Source: Sphingomonas bacterium
GTDB lineage: Bacteria; Pseudomonadota; Alphaproteobacteria; Sphingomonadales; Sphingomonadaceae
Direction: 5' to 3'
DNA: 64,000 nucleotides
Assembly: GCF_903642285.1 (NCBI RefSeq)
Contig: NZ_CAHJWJ010000003.1
Location: 117,245-181,244 of the forward strand
The notes under the pieces are model-generated. The model saw only the letters and a list, made by a program, of their open reading frames with translations. It made no database searches and was not told the DNA's origin. This document shows, piece after piece, positions 35,700 to 44,260 of this stretch. Within the stretch, counting starts at the first letter, position 1. Every line of letters begins with the position of its first letter. Both the position numbers and the translations under genes were made by a program.

Positions 35700-36020
35700 A
35701 TGGCGTCGAAATCGCAGACTATCACTAATCCCGATTGGCTCGACAACGAGCATGCGGGGCAGATGCTGGTCGCTGAATTTCTCGAACCCGAAGAGATGAG
35801 CGTCGAGCAGCTTGCAGGAGATATCGGAGTTGCGCCGCAGCGGATTGCCGAGGTGATCGAAGGCTTGCGCCCGGTCGACGCCGAGCTTGACCTGCGCTTC
35901 GCGCGGTACTTCGGAATGTCGGAAGGCTTTTTCCTGCGCATTCAGGACCGTTACGAAATCGTCGAAGCCAAACGCGCCTTGAATGGCGCGCTCGACCGCA
36001 TCGTCGCCCGCGCCGCCTAA
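35700..36020 (+). CDS. HigA-type antitoxin, orphan
   Basis: The 106-residue protein is a helix-turn-helix XRE protein of the HigA group: NPDWLDNEHAGQMLVAEFLE, SVEQLAGDIGVAPQRIAEVI and DLRFARYFGMSEGFFLRIQ. HigA normally pairs with a RelE-like HigB toxin encoded just upstream, but no toxin gene is here. An imperfect repeat with ATATGC/GCATAT near 35670-35700 may be its operator. It ends in an overlap of four bases with the convergent PRC-barrel gene. Confidence 0.82.
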   Translation: MASKSQTITNPDWLDNEHAGQMLVAEFLEPEEMSVEQLAGDIGVAPQRIAEVIEGLRPVDAELDLRFARYFGMSEGFFLRIQDRYEIVEAKRALNGALDRIVARAA

Positions 36021-36388
36021 CCCGCCGCCAGATTCTCGCTGCCCGTCTCGTAATAGCGCGCCACGCGGTCGGCATAGGCCTGGTCGAACACCGGCGCGTT
36101 GTTCGCCCAGCTGGGACCGCCTTCCAGCACGCGGCGGTCGATGGTCACCACATACATGTCGCGGACCGGGTCGAAGGTCAGCAGCGAAAAGGGCAGCGGA
36201 TAGAAGCTCTTGCCCATCCCCAGAAATCCCCCGAGCGACAGCACCGCATGCGTAACCCGGCCCACACCCTTGTGGACCATGAAGGCATGGACGGTACCGA
36301 CCGCGTCGCCGTCGCGGCTTTCGACCTTCATCGTGCCGCTGACATTGGCCTGGACGAGCTGCTGGGTCGGGGCGGCGGTGTCGGTCAT
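36017..36388 (-). CDS. PRC-barrel domain protein
   Basis: The 123-residue protein contains one PRC-barrel domain, with VSGTMKVESRDGDAVGTVHA, VTHAVLSLGGFLGMGKSFYP and DMYVVTIDRRVLEGG. Such small proteins bind RNA, DNA or proteins and occur widely in sphingomonads under stress promoters. No partner can be named. It converges on the antitoxin gene. Confidence 0.75.
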   Translation of the reverse strand: MTDTAAPTQQLVQANVSGTMKVESRDGDAVGTVHAFMVHKGVGRVTHAVLSLGGFLGMGKSFYPLPFSLLTFDPVRDMYVVTIDRRVLEGGPSWANNAPVFDQAYADRVARYYETGSENLAAG

Positions 36389-36508
36389 ATGGTGATCTCC
36401 GTTCGATAGGGAAACATGCGTTGACCGCCGGCGGTTCCCCGCATGCTGCGGTCGGCGTGGCGCGATGCGGCTTGAGCGGGGGGACGCTGGCGCATAACGG
36501 TGCAGGCG

Positions 36509-37039
36509 ATGCGTTTCATCCTTCCCCTCGCCACCATCTTCCTGCTGGCCGGCTGTACCGCGCCGCGCCCGGTCGCACCGCCGGGACCGGTTACCGTCGC
36601 GATGCCCGCGCTGCCGCCACCGCCGCCCAAACCCGCCGCCGTCGGGCCCGACTGGCGGGACTGGCCGCCGACGCCGGGCGTTTGGAGCTACCGCCGGGAT
36701 CCGCGGGGGTCGATCGCATTGTTCGGGCCGGCGTATGGCGAAGCGGTGCTGGTGCTGCGCTGCGACCGGGCGGCGCGCATGCTATATCTGTCGCGCGCCG
36801 GCGACCATGCGGCAACGCTGACGCTTCGAACCACCAGCCTTACCCGAATGCTGAATGCCGTCCCGACCGGTAATGCGGAGGAACCGTTCATCGCGGTCGC
36901 GATCAAGCCCGGCGATCCGCTGCTCGATGCGATGGGGTTCAGCCGCGGGCATTTCGTGCTCGAACTGGCGGGCACGCCGCCACTCGTCGTTCCCGCCTGG
37001 GCCGAGATCGAGCGAGTGACGGAGGATTGCCGCGGTTGA
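36509..37039 (+). CDS. lipoprotein of unknown function
   Basis: The 176-residue protein has lipobox LLAGC (cysteine about residue 16) followed by a Pro-rich linker. Its mature domain includes SIALFGPAYGEAVLVLRCDRA and a final VPAWAEIERVTEDCRG. The layout is common in sphingomonads but has no assigned function. An in-frame GTG start three codons earlier is possible. Confidence 0.65.
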   Translation: MRFILPLATIFLLAGCTAPRPVAPPGPVTVAMPALPPPPPKPAAVGPDWRDWPPTPGVWSYRRDPRGSIALFGPAYGEAVLVLRCDRAARMLYLSRAGDHAATLTLRTTSLTRMLNAVPTGNAEEPFIAVAIKPGDPLLDAMGFSRGHFVLELAGTPPLVVPAWAEIERVTEDCRG

Positions 37040-37153
37040 TCGGCCGTGCGTCGATTTTGCGCCCATCCCGCATTACGACACTTGCATCGCGCGCGCGTAT
37101 GACTCACATTGCCGACGTCGCCAGCGATGGGGGCAATTGGCTATCAACAAGCG

Positions 37154-37167
37154 AAAGGAGGTGATCC
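37154..37167 (+). promoter_or_regulatory. ribosome binding site fully complementary to 16S 3' end
   Basis: AAAGGAGGTGATCC is an exact 14-base complement to the usual 16S rRNA 3' tail (GGATCACCTCCTTT). It lies one base before the ATG of a very short ORF, with AGGAGG seven bases from the start codon. Such a long match is rare and suggests very strong or regulatory ribosome binding. Confidence 0.75.
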
Positions 37168-37168
37168 G

Positions 37169-37225
37169 ATGTCTCATGGTTCAGCAGTGAGTTCGGTTCG
37201 GTTCGTTCGGGGGGCGCGCCGCTGA
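37169..37225 (+). CDS. 18-residue leader-like peptide or small RNA head
   Basis: The ORF MSHGSAVSSVRFVRGARR ends in a basic stretch and follows the strong ribosome site at 37154. No downstream gene on the same strand is available to be controlled, because purK reads the other way. A strong terminator closes the unit at 37337-37378, so it is a stand-alone transcript of about 200 bases. It may be a small protein, a dual-function RNA or an RNA that titrates ribosomes. Another short ORF opens at 37293 but lacks a good site. Confidence 0.45.
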   Translation: MSHGSAVSSVRFVRGARR

Positions 37226-37336
37226 TCCGCCGGGCCCGGTCGGGGAGTATCCTCTCCCATCCAACGATCCAGGGTCCATAGGATAAGCGGAGCATGGTTT
37301 CCCGGGCTGGAGCTCTCCGGCCGCTGACCATGTCAG

Positions 37337-37378
37337 GAGGTTGTCGGGTCGCAGGGATGCGCCCGGCAACCTCTTTTC
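37337..37378 (+). terminator. Rho-independent terminator of the short transcript
   Basis: GAGGTTGTCGGG (37337-37348) pairs with CCCGGCAACCTC (37362-37373) with one G-U pair, giving a 12-bp stem and a 13-base loop, followed by TTTTC. It lies between the 18-codon ORF and the purK stop, and could also serve the purE-purK operon on the other strand in part. Confidence 0.8.
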
Positions 37379-37413
37379 ATTTCGGGGTCTTTCATTCCCG
37401 GATTGCGTGAAGG

Positions 37414-38481
37414 CTACCGCGTTACCCGCGTCACATGCCCCATCTTGCGCCCCGGTCTGGCCTCGCCCTTGCCGTAGAGGTGCAGATGCGCCGCGGTTTC
37501 CGTGAGCAGCGGATCGACCGCGACATCGCCGATGAGGTTCTCCATCCGGACCTCGCGCCCGGTCAGCGCGGTCGACCCGAGCGGCAGGCCGCAGATCGCG
37601 CGGATATGATTTTCGAACTGCGAACAGTCCGCGCCCTCGATCGTCCAATGCCCCGAATTATGCACCCGCGGTGCCATTTCGTTGAACACCGGGCCATCGC
37701 GCGTCGCGAAGAACTCCACCGCCAGCACGCCGACATAGCCGAGTGCCTCCGCGATCGCCTCCGTGAGCGCGGTCGCGGGCGCGGTCTGTTCGGCGATCTC
37801 TGGGGCGGGCACCCGCGACGTGCGAAGGATCGCGTCGCGGTGGACGTTGAGCGGCGGGTCGTAGCGCGCGACCCGGCCCTCCGCGTCGCGCGCGATCAGG
37901 ACGGAGAACTCGTGCACGAACGGCACGAACGCCTCCAGCACCGCGCCTTGCCCGATCGCCGCCCAGGCGGCGTCCACCCCGGCGGCATCGTCGATCCGCG
38001 CCTGCCCCTTGCCGTCATAGCCGAAGCGCGTGGTCTTCAGGATCGCGGGGAAACCGGTGACCTGGAGCCCGGCGTCTAGGTCCGCGCGGCTATCCACCGC
38101 GGCCCATAACGCAGGACGCCCGCCCAATCCCTCGACGAAGCGCTTTTCCGCGATCCGTTCCTGCGCGACGCGGAGCGCACGGGGGTGCGGATGGACGGGC
38201 ACGCGCTCCGCCAGCCATTCGACGGGGCCGACCGCGACATTCTCGAACTCATAGGTCACGACATCGCAGGCGGCGGCAAAGTCGGCCAGGACGATCCGGT
38301 TGTGATAATCCGCCCGCGTCAGGCTGGTCGCGGTCTGCGCCGCCACGCTCTCGCGGTCGGGAGCGAGGACGTGGGTGCGATAGCCGAGCTGCGAGGCGGC
38401 GGCCGCAAGCATCCGTCCGAGCTGCCCGCCGCCCAATATGCCGATCGTACCGCCGGGGCGAATGCGCGGGGGCTCGATCAT
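37414..38481 (-). CDS. purK: 5-(carboxyamino)imidazole ribonucleotide synthase
   Basis: The 355-residue ATP-grasp protein converts AIR, ATP and bicarbonate to N5-CAIR in purine synthesis. It has IGILGGGQLGRMLAAAASQL, YEFENVAVGPVEWLAE, KTTRFGYDGKGQ, FNEMAPRVHNSGHWTIEGAD, and the QFENHIRAICGLPLG end typical of PurK. It starts one base after the purE stop, so the two are one operon. Confidence 0.96.
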   Translation of the reverse strand: MIEPPRIRPGGTIGILGGGQLGRMLAAAASQLGYRTHVLAPDRESVAAQTATSLTRADYHNRIVLADFAAACDVVTYEFENVAVGPVEWLAERVPVHPHPRALRVAQERIAEKRFVEGLGGRPALWAAVDSRADLDAGLQVTGFPAILKTTRFGYDGKGQARIDDAAGVDAAWAAIGQGAVLEAFVPFVHEFSVLIARDAEGRVARYDPPLNVHRDAILRTSRVPAPEIAEQTAPATALTEAIAEALGYVGVLAVEFFATRDGPVFNEMAPRVHNSGHWTIEGADCSQFENHIRAICGLPLGSTALTGREVRMENLIGDVAVDPLLTETAAHLHLYGKGEARPGRKMGHVTRVTR

Positions 38482-38482
38482 T

Positions 38483-38965
38483 TCAGCGCGGATCGGTCGC
38501 GACGCCGTCGGTCTGGCTCGCGCGCCAGGTCTTCAGCCGCTCCGTCAGCGCATCGTCCGCGGTCGCCAGGATCGCAGCCGCCAATAGCCCGGCATTGATC
38601 GATCCGGCCTTGCCGATCGCCAGCGTCCCCACCGGGACGCCGCCCGGCATCTGGACGATCGACAACAGGCTATCCATGCCCTTCAGCGCCTTTGACTCGA
38701 CCGGCACGCCAAGCACCGGCAGATGCGTCAGCGCGGCGACCATGCCCGGCAAATGCGCCGCACCGCCCGCGCCCGCGATCACGACCTTCAGACCCCGGCC
38801 CGCGGCGGTATGCGCATAATCGTACAACCGCTTGGGCGTACGATGCGCGGACACGACCTTCGTCTCATGCACGACACCCAGCACGTCGAGGACATGCGCG
38901 GCGTGGCGCATCGTCTCCCAATCGGATGTGGACCCCATGATGATGCCGACAACGGGCTGCGTCAT
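38483..38965 (-). CDS. purE: N5-carboxyaminoimidazole ribonucleotide mutase
   Basis: The 160-residue protein contains the class I PurE signature [25 protein letters not shown] and [19 protein letters not shown], plus [20 protein letters not shown]. It moves the carboxylate from N5 to C4 after PurK. Spacing of one base from purK fits a two-gene operon and co-translation. Confidence 0.97.
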   Translation of the reverse strand: MTQPVVGIIMGSTSDWETMRHAAHVLDVLGVVHETKVVSAHRTPKRLYDYAHTAAGRGLKVVIAGAGGAAHLPGMVAALTHLPVLGVPVESKALKGMDSLLSIVQMPGGVPVGTLAIGKAGSINAGLLAAAILATADDALTERLKTWRASQTDGVATDPR

Positions 38966-39046
38966 GAACGGCGGTTAGCCTTGCCGCCGGGACGAGGCAA
39001 TGCCCGCGGACTATCGGGATTATCGACGCCCGGTTAAGCCTGCCGC

Positions 39047-40399
39047 ATGATCGATCACGTCGCCATCGTCGGTGCGGGCTTTTCGGGCACGCTGCACGCG
39101 ATCAACCTGCTGCGCCATGACGGCCCGCGCGCGACGCTGATCGAACGCAGCGACGTAGCGGGCGAGGGGCTCGCCTACGGCGCGGCGCATCCCGATCATC
39201 TGCTGAACGTCCGTGCCGCCGGGATGAGCGCGTTTCCCGACGATGCCGATCATTTCTGCCGCTGGCTGACCGCGCGCGGGATCGCCGATGCGGACGCGAC
39301 GTTCGTGCCGCGGCTGACCTACCGCGCCTATCTCGCGGATCTGCTGGCGGAGGCGCGCGCGCGGGCCGGCGACCGGTTGCAACTGGTCCGCGGTGATGTC
39401 GTCGATCTTCGGCGCGATGGCACGGGCGCGCGCCTGACGCTGGCGGACGGCCGTACGATCGATGCCGATGCCGCGGTGCTTGCGATCGGCAACCTGCCGC
39501 CGCACACCCCGCCGGGCTTCGATCCCGACCGGTTGCCGCACGGTCGGTACAGGCCCGACCCCTGGGCGGCGGATGTCGCCGAAGGGCTGCAGGGCGACGA
39601 CGTCGTGCTGGTGCTTGGTACCGGGCTGACGATGGTCGATGTCGTGCTGATGCTGGACGCGCGAGGGTTCGCCGGGCGGATCGTCGCCCTGTCGCGGCGC
39701 GGACTGTTGCCGCATCGCCATGCGCCGGCACCCAACCCCGATCCGCGCCGTGACCGCCCGGGCACGACCGCGTCGGCGCTGCTGCACGACGTTCGCCAGC
39801 GCGCCGCGGCGATCGGCTGGCGCGCGGCGGTGGACGAGCTTCGCCCGTTCAATCAGGCGATGTGGCGCGCCGCGGACGGGGCGCAACGCGCGCGCTTCCT
39901 GCGCCATCTGCGCCCATGGTGGGATATCCATCGCCACCGCCTCGCCCCCGCGGTCGCGGACCGGATCGAGCACTTGCGCGCCGAGGGTCGACTGACGCTG
40001 ATCGCTGGCAAGACGATAGCCGCCGTTCCGGTCGACGGCGCGGTCGCGGTGACGTGGCGACCGCGCGGGTGCGCCACGCCGGAGACGATGCGGGTCGCCA
40101 GCGTCTTCAATTGCACCGGGCCGCAGGGCGACCTGTCGCGCACCACCGATCCGCTGGTGGCGCGGCTGGTGGAGACGGGTGCGATCCGGCCCGACGCTGC
40201 GCATCTGGGCATCGATGTCGATCCGCAGGCGCGAACGATCGGCCACGACGGCTGCGCGAACGATTGGCTCTACGCGCTCGGCCCGATGACGCGCGGCGCG
40301 TTCTGGGAAATCGTCGCGGTCCCCGACCTGCGCGTGCAGACCTGGACGCTCGCGCGGCGGCTGTCGCATGCGCAGTGGGTGGGGGGCGAGGGGTTATAG
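39047..40399 (+). CDS. FAD/NAD(P)-binding protein (YdhS-like)
   Basis: The 450-residue protein opens with the dinucleotide fold HVAIVGAGFSGTLHAINLL and has LAYGAAHPDHLLNVRAAGMSA, VLVLGTGLTMVDVVLML (second nucleotide-binding motif) and NCTGPQGDLSR. This belongs to the FAD_NAD-binding group typified by HI0933/YdhS-like proteins. No substrate is known. It is divergent from purE-purK. Confidence 0.78.
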   Translation: MIDHVAIVGAGFSGTLHAINLLRHDGPRATLIERSDVAGEGLAYGAAHPDHLLNVRAAGMSAFPDDADHFCRWLTARGIADADATFVPRLTYRAYLADLLAEARARAGDRLQLVRGDVVDLRRDGTGARLTLADGRTIDADAAVLAIGNLPPHTPPGFDPDRLPHGRYRPDPWAADVAEGLQGDDVVLVLGTGLTMVDVVLMLDARGFAGRIVALSRRGLLPHRHAPAPNPDPRRDRPGTTASALLHDVRQRAAAIGWRAAVDELRPFNQAMWRAADGAQRARFLRHLRPWWDIHRHRLAPAVADRIEHLRAEGRLTLIAGKTIAAVPVDGAVAVTWRPRGCATPETMRVASVFNCTGPQGDLSRTTDPLVARLVETGAIRPDAAHLGIDVDPQARTIGHDGCANDWLYALGPMTRGAFWEIVAVPDLRVQTWTLARRLSHAQWVGGEGL

Positions 40400-40402
40400 C
40401 CG

Positions 40403-40415
40403 CCCCCCCCCCCCC
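40403..40415. repeat. run of 13 C bases
   Basis: A perfect homopolymer of thirteen C lies just after the flavoprotein stop codon, followed by CGCAAAGCGGG, which could form a small hairpin. Long C-runs slip during replication and also cause sequencing errors. Confidence 0.85.
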
Positions 40416-40440
40416 GCAAAGCGGGAGTGGGAGAAGAAAC

Positions 40441-40836
40441 TTACCGCTCCGTCGGCAACACGTAACTGAACCGATAGGCGTGCTTGCCCGGCGAAACCTC
40501 GATCTCCATCGTTCCACTGATTCCCAACAGACCATCGGTGCCCGAATCCGGCACGACGCCGACGCTCAGCGAAGCCGCGCCGCGGTTCATCGTGCCGCTG
40601 TGCTGGAGCGCGAAGCTGCCGCGACGGCCTGCGATCGTGCCCGTCACCCGCTCCATCGCGACGTAGCCCGCCGAACCGGACGTGGGGGTGCGGATCGCCA
40701 GCATCTGGCCCGCGCTGGTTCCCTCGAGATCGCCGTGAAAGGTCTTGGCGATCATCATGCTGCCAACCGCCGCATCGGGTGTGCCGACCGGCGTCAGGCT
40801 GACGTCGAATGTGCCGGTCGCGACATGCTGGCTCAT
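40441..40836 (-). CDS. DUF3224-type protein
   Basis: The 131-residue protein has ATGTFDVSLTPVG, AKTFHGDLEGTSAGQMLAI, GSAGYVAMERVTGTI and ending HAYRFSYVLP, matching DUF3224, a small beta-barrel of unknown function. The start at 40836 follows GGGAAAAGAG. An in-frame ATG at 40911 would add a hydrophobic segment resembling a signal peptide, so export cannot be excluded. Confidence 0.75.
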   Translation of the reverse strand: MSQHVATGTFDVSLTPVGTPDAAVGSMMIAKTFHGDLEGTSAGQMLAIRTPTSGSAGYVAMERVTGTIAGRRGSFALQHSGTMNRGAASLSVGVVPDSGTDGLLGISGTMEIEVSPGKHAYRFSYVLPTER

Positions 40837-40951
40837 GGCTCTTTTCCCTGGTTCGATCGCCGGTGTCGTCTGCGCGAGGGCGATGGTCATCAGGACCGCC
40901 TGGCGAATCATGGTACGGAAGGTGCCGCGAAGGCGGCGGCCTGACAAGCCT

Positions 40952-41638
40952 TCAACGGTCCTTCAGATAATAGCGATCGACCGCCGTCAGGTCGTCCGCC
41001 AGCTCGTACACGATCGGCTGCCCGGTCGGGATCTCCAGGCTCGTGATCTCGTCGTCGGCGATCCCCGACAGATGCTTGACCAGCGCACGCAGCGAATTGC
41101 CGTGGGCGGAGATCAGGACGCGCTGGCCGTTCTTCAGTGCGGGCGCGATCGTTGCGTCCCAATAGGGCAGCACGCGCGCGATGGTGTCCTTCAGGCTTTC
41201 GGTCGACGGGATCGCGATGCCGGCGTAGCGGCGGTCCTTCGACAGGTCGTATTCGCTGCCCGCCGCCAGCGGCGGGGGCGGGATGTCGAAGCTGCGGCGC
41301 CAGATATGGACCTGTTCGTCGCCATGCTTCGCCGCGGTCTCAGCCTTGTCAAGCCCGGTCAGCCCGCCATAATGCCGCTCGTTCAGCCGCCAGTCCTTCT
41401 CGACAGGCAGCCACAGCCGCCCCATCGCCTCCAGCGCGAGGTCGAGCGTCTTGATCGCGCGGGTCTGCAGCGAAGTGAAGGTCCGGTCGAAATCCAGACC
41501 CTTGGCGGCCATCAATTCGCCGGCCGCCTTCGCCTCCGCCGCGCCCTTCTCGGTCACGTCGACATCCCACCAGCCGGTAAAACGGTTTTCCAGATTCCAG
41601 GCGGACTGGCCGTGGCGGAGCAGGACGAGGGTTGGCAT
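40952..41638 (-). CDS. gpmA: 2,3-bisphosphoglycerate-dependent phosphoglycerate mutase
   Basis: The 228-residue protein has the RHG motif at residues 8-10, the second half [19 protein letters not shown], and [10 protein letters not shown] with the catalytic histidine. These are the marks of the cofactor-dependent mutase that interconverts 2- and 3-phosphoglycerate in glycolysis. It is complete and the start follows a normal family N-terminus. Confidence 0.96.
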   Translation of the reverse strand: MPTLVLLRHGQSAWNLENRFTGWWDVDVTEKGAAEAKAAGELMAAKGLDFDRTFTSLQTRAIKTLDLALEAMGRLWLPVEKDWRLNERHYGGLTGLDKAETAAKHGDEQVHIWRRSFDIPPPPLAAGSEYDLSKDRRYAGIAIPSTESLKDTIARVLPYWDATIAPALKNGQRVLISAHGNSLRALVKHLSGIADDEITSLEIPTGQPIVYELADDLTAVDRYYLKDR

Positions 41639-41648
41639 CGACGGGTTC

Positions 41649-42106
41649 CTACAGTGATAACGTCATGAAGCGGTTGTGCGGGCTGGGCGGATAGCCGCCG
41701 AAGACCGGCCCGTCCACGAACCCCGCTTGTTCATACAGCGCGTTCGCGGCAGCGAAAGAGGGGGACGTGCCCGTCTCCAGATTCAACCGGCGATAGCCGC
41801 GCGCCCGCGCCGTCTCGACGATGCGGGCCAGCATCGCGCGGCCGATACCCCGGCGCAGCTGGCCGGGCGCAGTGCGCATCGATTTCACTTCGCCTTCACC
41901 ACCGCCCAAGTCCTTCAGCGCGCCCATTCCCGCAGGGTGCCATCCCGCCACGCCGTCCAGAAGGTGATGTCCGGCGTGCCGAGGCCGTTCGCATCCAGCG
42001 CGTGGCGGAATCCGGGCGGCGTGTCCGCGTGCGCGTCGATCAGATGGAGGGCGAGCATTGCCGCGACGTGCGACGCCCGCGGATCGTCCTCACGCAGTTC
42101 GATCAC
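41649..42106 (-). pseudogene. frameshifted GNAT acetyltransferase
   Basis: The first frame (GTG start 42106) encodes HLIDAHADTPPGFRHALDAN and TFWTAWRDGTL. From about 41935 the family continues in another frame, GMGALKDLGGGEGEVKSMRT, then RRGIGRAMLARIVETARARG and NLETGTSPSFAAANALYEQ. Adding one G at CTGCGGG (about 41929-41935) would give LAGMGAL and a 152-residue protein of normal length. The shift is seen. A sequencing error is as likely as real loss. Confidence 0.72.
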
Positions 42107-42116
42107 CGCTTGTGGG

Positions 42117-43226
42117 TCACAGGCTATCGATCATCCCCGCCAGCGTCTCCAGCATCGCGACGGCCAGTGTCTTCGACCGTTCGCCCGACCAGCCATGAAC
42201 CGGATCGGGGTTGGGATCGTGATCCTTGAACGGCATTTCCAGCGTCATGCTGACCGCCCCGAAGCGTTCCGCCAACTGGTTGGTCGACATCGACAGGTTC
42301 GCCTTGCCGGGCTGCGATTTCGGATAGCCCTTCTCGATCTGGAAATCGGCGCTGTGGTCGGCAAGCGCGCGCCTATAGGCGTACAGCTTCTCGCCATGCG
42401 CGTCCGTCCAGGACGGAATGCCCTCATACCCGGCGATGAAGTTCGCCGGGATCGCCTCGTCGCCGTGAATGTCCATCGCGACATCGACGCCGGTCTCGTC
42501 CATGCGGGCGCGGACGCACAGGACTTCGGGGCTTCGTTCGGCGCTCGGCGAATGCCATTCGCGGTTGAGGTTCACCCCCGCGGCGTTGGTGCGCAAATGC
42601 CCCCGCGCCGTGCCGTCGGGGTTCATGTTGGGTACGATATGGACGGTCGCGTGCGCCAGCAGCGGCGCGGCCGCGGAACTGGTCAGCCAGTCGAGCGCGC
42701 CCTCCATCCACCATTCCGCCATCGATTCGCCGGGATGCTGGCGGGCATAGAGCCAGACCGGCTTCACGCCGGCGCCGATCGTCAGATAGTCGATCGAGCG
42801 GCCATCGAGGCTCTGGCCCAGTTCGCGGTGCGTGATGCCCGGCCGTGCGGCGATCCGCGCGATCAGGTCGACATGACGTTCGGTGCTGTACGGTTCGAAA
42901 TAGGCAAACCAGATCAGGTCGCCCTCGACCGCGCAATCGAACGACAGCACGCCGTCGTCGTAGCGCGTGTCGATCATCCGCCAGTCGATCCGGTCGTCGC
43001 TGGCACGTGCCTTGTAGCCGGGCCAGCCGAAGGGATAGGTGGATTCGCCCGCGTTCAGGATGCGGCAGGTGATCGTGCGTCCGCCTCCACCCGCCAGGCG
43101 GAAATAGAACCATTGATAGAAATCGGATTGGCGGTCAGCGACCATCTCCAGATCGATGATGTCGCCGTCCACCTTCACGAGACGGATATTGCCGCTGTCG
43201 AACGCGGCGTTGATACAGATGCTCAT
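42117..43226 (-). CDS. M14-family carboxypeptidase (cytosolic, CCP-like)
   Basis: The 369-residue protein has an N-terminal beta-domain (FYQWFYFRLAGGGGRTITC) and an M14 catalytic domain. The zinc motif HPGES is followed by TVHIVPNMNPDG and NLNREWHSPS, and the catalytic glutamate lies in SMTLEMPFKD. Bacterial members of this subtype resemble eukaryotic cytosolic deglutamylating carboxypeptidases. The ATG overlaps the stop of the upstream lipoprotein gene by four bases. Confidence 0.85.
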   Translation of the reverse strand: MSICINAAFDSGNIRLVKVDGDIIDLEMVADRQSDFYQWFYFRLAGGGGRTITCRILNAGESTYPFGWPGYKARASDDRIDWRMIDTRYDDGVLSFDCAVEGDLIWFAYFEPYSTERHVDLIARIAARPGITHRELGQSLDGRSIDYLTIGAGVKPVWLYARQHPGESMAEWWMEGALDWLTSSAAAPLLAHATVHIVPNMNPDGTARGHLRTNAAGVNLNREWHSPSAERSPEVLCVRARMDETGVDVAMDIHGDEAIPANFIAGYEGIPSWTDAHGEKLYAYRRALADHSADFQIEKGYPKSQPGKANLSMSTNQLAERFGAVSMTLEMPFKDHDPNPDPVHGWSGERSKTLAVAMLETLAGMIDSL

Positions 43227-43834
43227 TTGACCTCGATAGTGCGCCCCGACTCTCCCGGGAACCCGGCGAACATCGCGCTCGCGAGTTTGTCCGCCATCGC
43301 CGACGTTGTCGCGGCCATGGTGCTCATATCCGCTGCGCCATGGGCATGGCCTTCCCACACCGCGCTCTGGTCCGCGCGGCGCTTTATCGTCACGTCCAGC
43401 TGCGTCAGCAGGACGCGGCGCGGGCCGCTGCCGCCGACGGGGAAGCCGACCCCGCCCTCGCCACCGACGCCACCGCCGCGCCCGAAGCTGCCGCCGCCGA
43501 TGCCAAGCCCGATGCTGAACGGCGCGCGGCGCGGCGGACCGACGCCGTCGGTGCTGCTGAAGCCGACGGTCGCCTCATAGGTCGGCGTCGTACCGGGCGC
43601 GGCGATCGTGAACCCCGCCGCCGCCAGTTGGCGCTGGACCGAATCCGCATAGGGGCGGAATTCCAGCCCGGCCTGGCGATCCGGGGTGCCCGGTATGACC
43701 GCTACGGTACCGCGCTCGATCGGCTGGTCGAGATGATAGCGCACGACCTCCGTCGGCGGCTGGTGCGGCGTCGTCGCGCAACCCGCGAGCGCGGTGCCCG
43801 CCACCATCATCGATCCAAGCAGACGAAGTTTCAT
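43223..43834 (-). CDS. DUF4136-type lipoprotein
   Basis: The 203-residue protein has lipobox TALAGC (cysteine about residue 18). The mature part has GTVAVIPGTPDRQAGLEFRPY and a glycine-rich centre, then RRVLLTQLDVTIKRRADQSA. This is the DUF4136 family of envelope lipoproteins. The start at 43834 follows TTAGAGGTG. It is coupled to the carboxypeptidase gene. Confidence 0.78.
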   Translation of the reverse strand: MKLRLLGSMMVAGTALAGCATTPHQPPTEVVRYHLDQPIERGTVAVIPGTPDRQAGLEFRPYADSVQRQLAAAGFTIAAPGTTPTYEATVGFSSTDGVGPPRRAPFSIGLGIGGGSFGRGGGVGGEGGVGFPVGGSGPRRVLLTQLDVTIKRRADQSAVWEGHAHGAADMSTMAATTSAMADKLASAMFAGFPGESGRTIEVK

Positions 43835-44020
43835 CACGCACACCTCTAACGATCCGGTCGCCGGCTCGGCGGACCCTGCCATCCATCGCCAACGCGCATC
43901 GCGCAATCAGGGTCCTTTGGCGGGGTCGTTCGGCGGGGTCCGTTGCTTGACTTCGCAGCGGTGGCCCCTTAGGCGACCGCTCTTTCCCGAACACCGTCAA
44001 ACCAGCAGAAGCGATCGACC

Positions 44021-44146
44021 ATGAAGATCCGCAATTCCCTGAAGTCGCTGAAGGACCGGCACCGCGACAACCGCGTGATCCGCCGCCGCGGCCGGACCTA
44101 TGTCATCAACAAGACGAACCGCCGGTTCAAGGCCCGCCAGGGCTGA
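44021..44146 (+). CDS. rpmJ: ribosomal protein bL36, cysteine-free form
   Basis: The 41-residue protein [19 protein letters not shown] then [18 protein letters not shown] is an L36 without the zinc-binding cysteine set. This is the C-minus form common in alphaproteobacteria and used when zinc is scarce. It is monocistronic, with short spacers to the divergent upstream lipoprotein gene and to the next gene. Confidence 0.95.
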   Translation: MKIRNSLKSLKDRHRDNRVIRRRGRTYVINKTNRRFKARQG

Positions 44147-44260
44147 GGCCGGCGGATTAGCGATGCTAATCCGCGTGAACGCTGAAGGCCGCCCGGCGGA
44201 GCGATCGCTGCGACCGACGACACGGGATTTACGCCGGTGTCGGGCTTGCGATTTTTGTAG

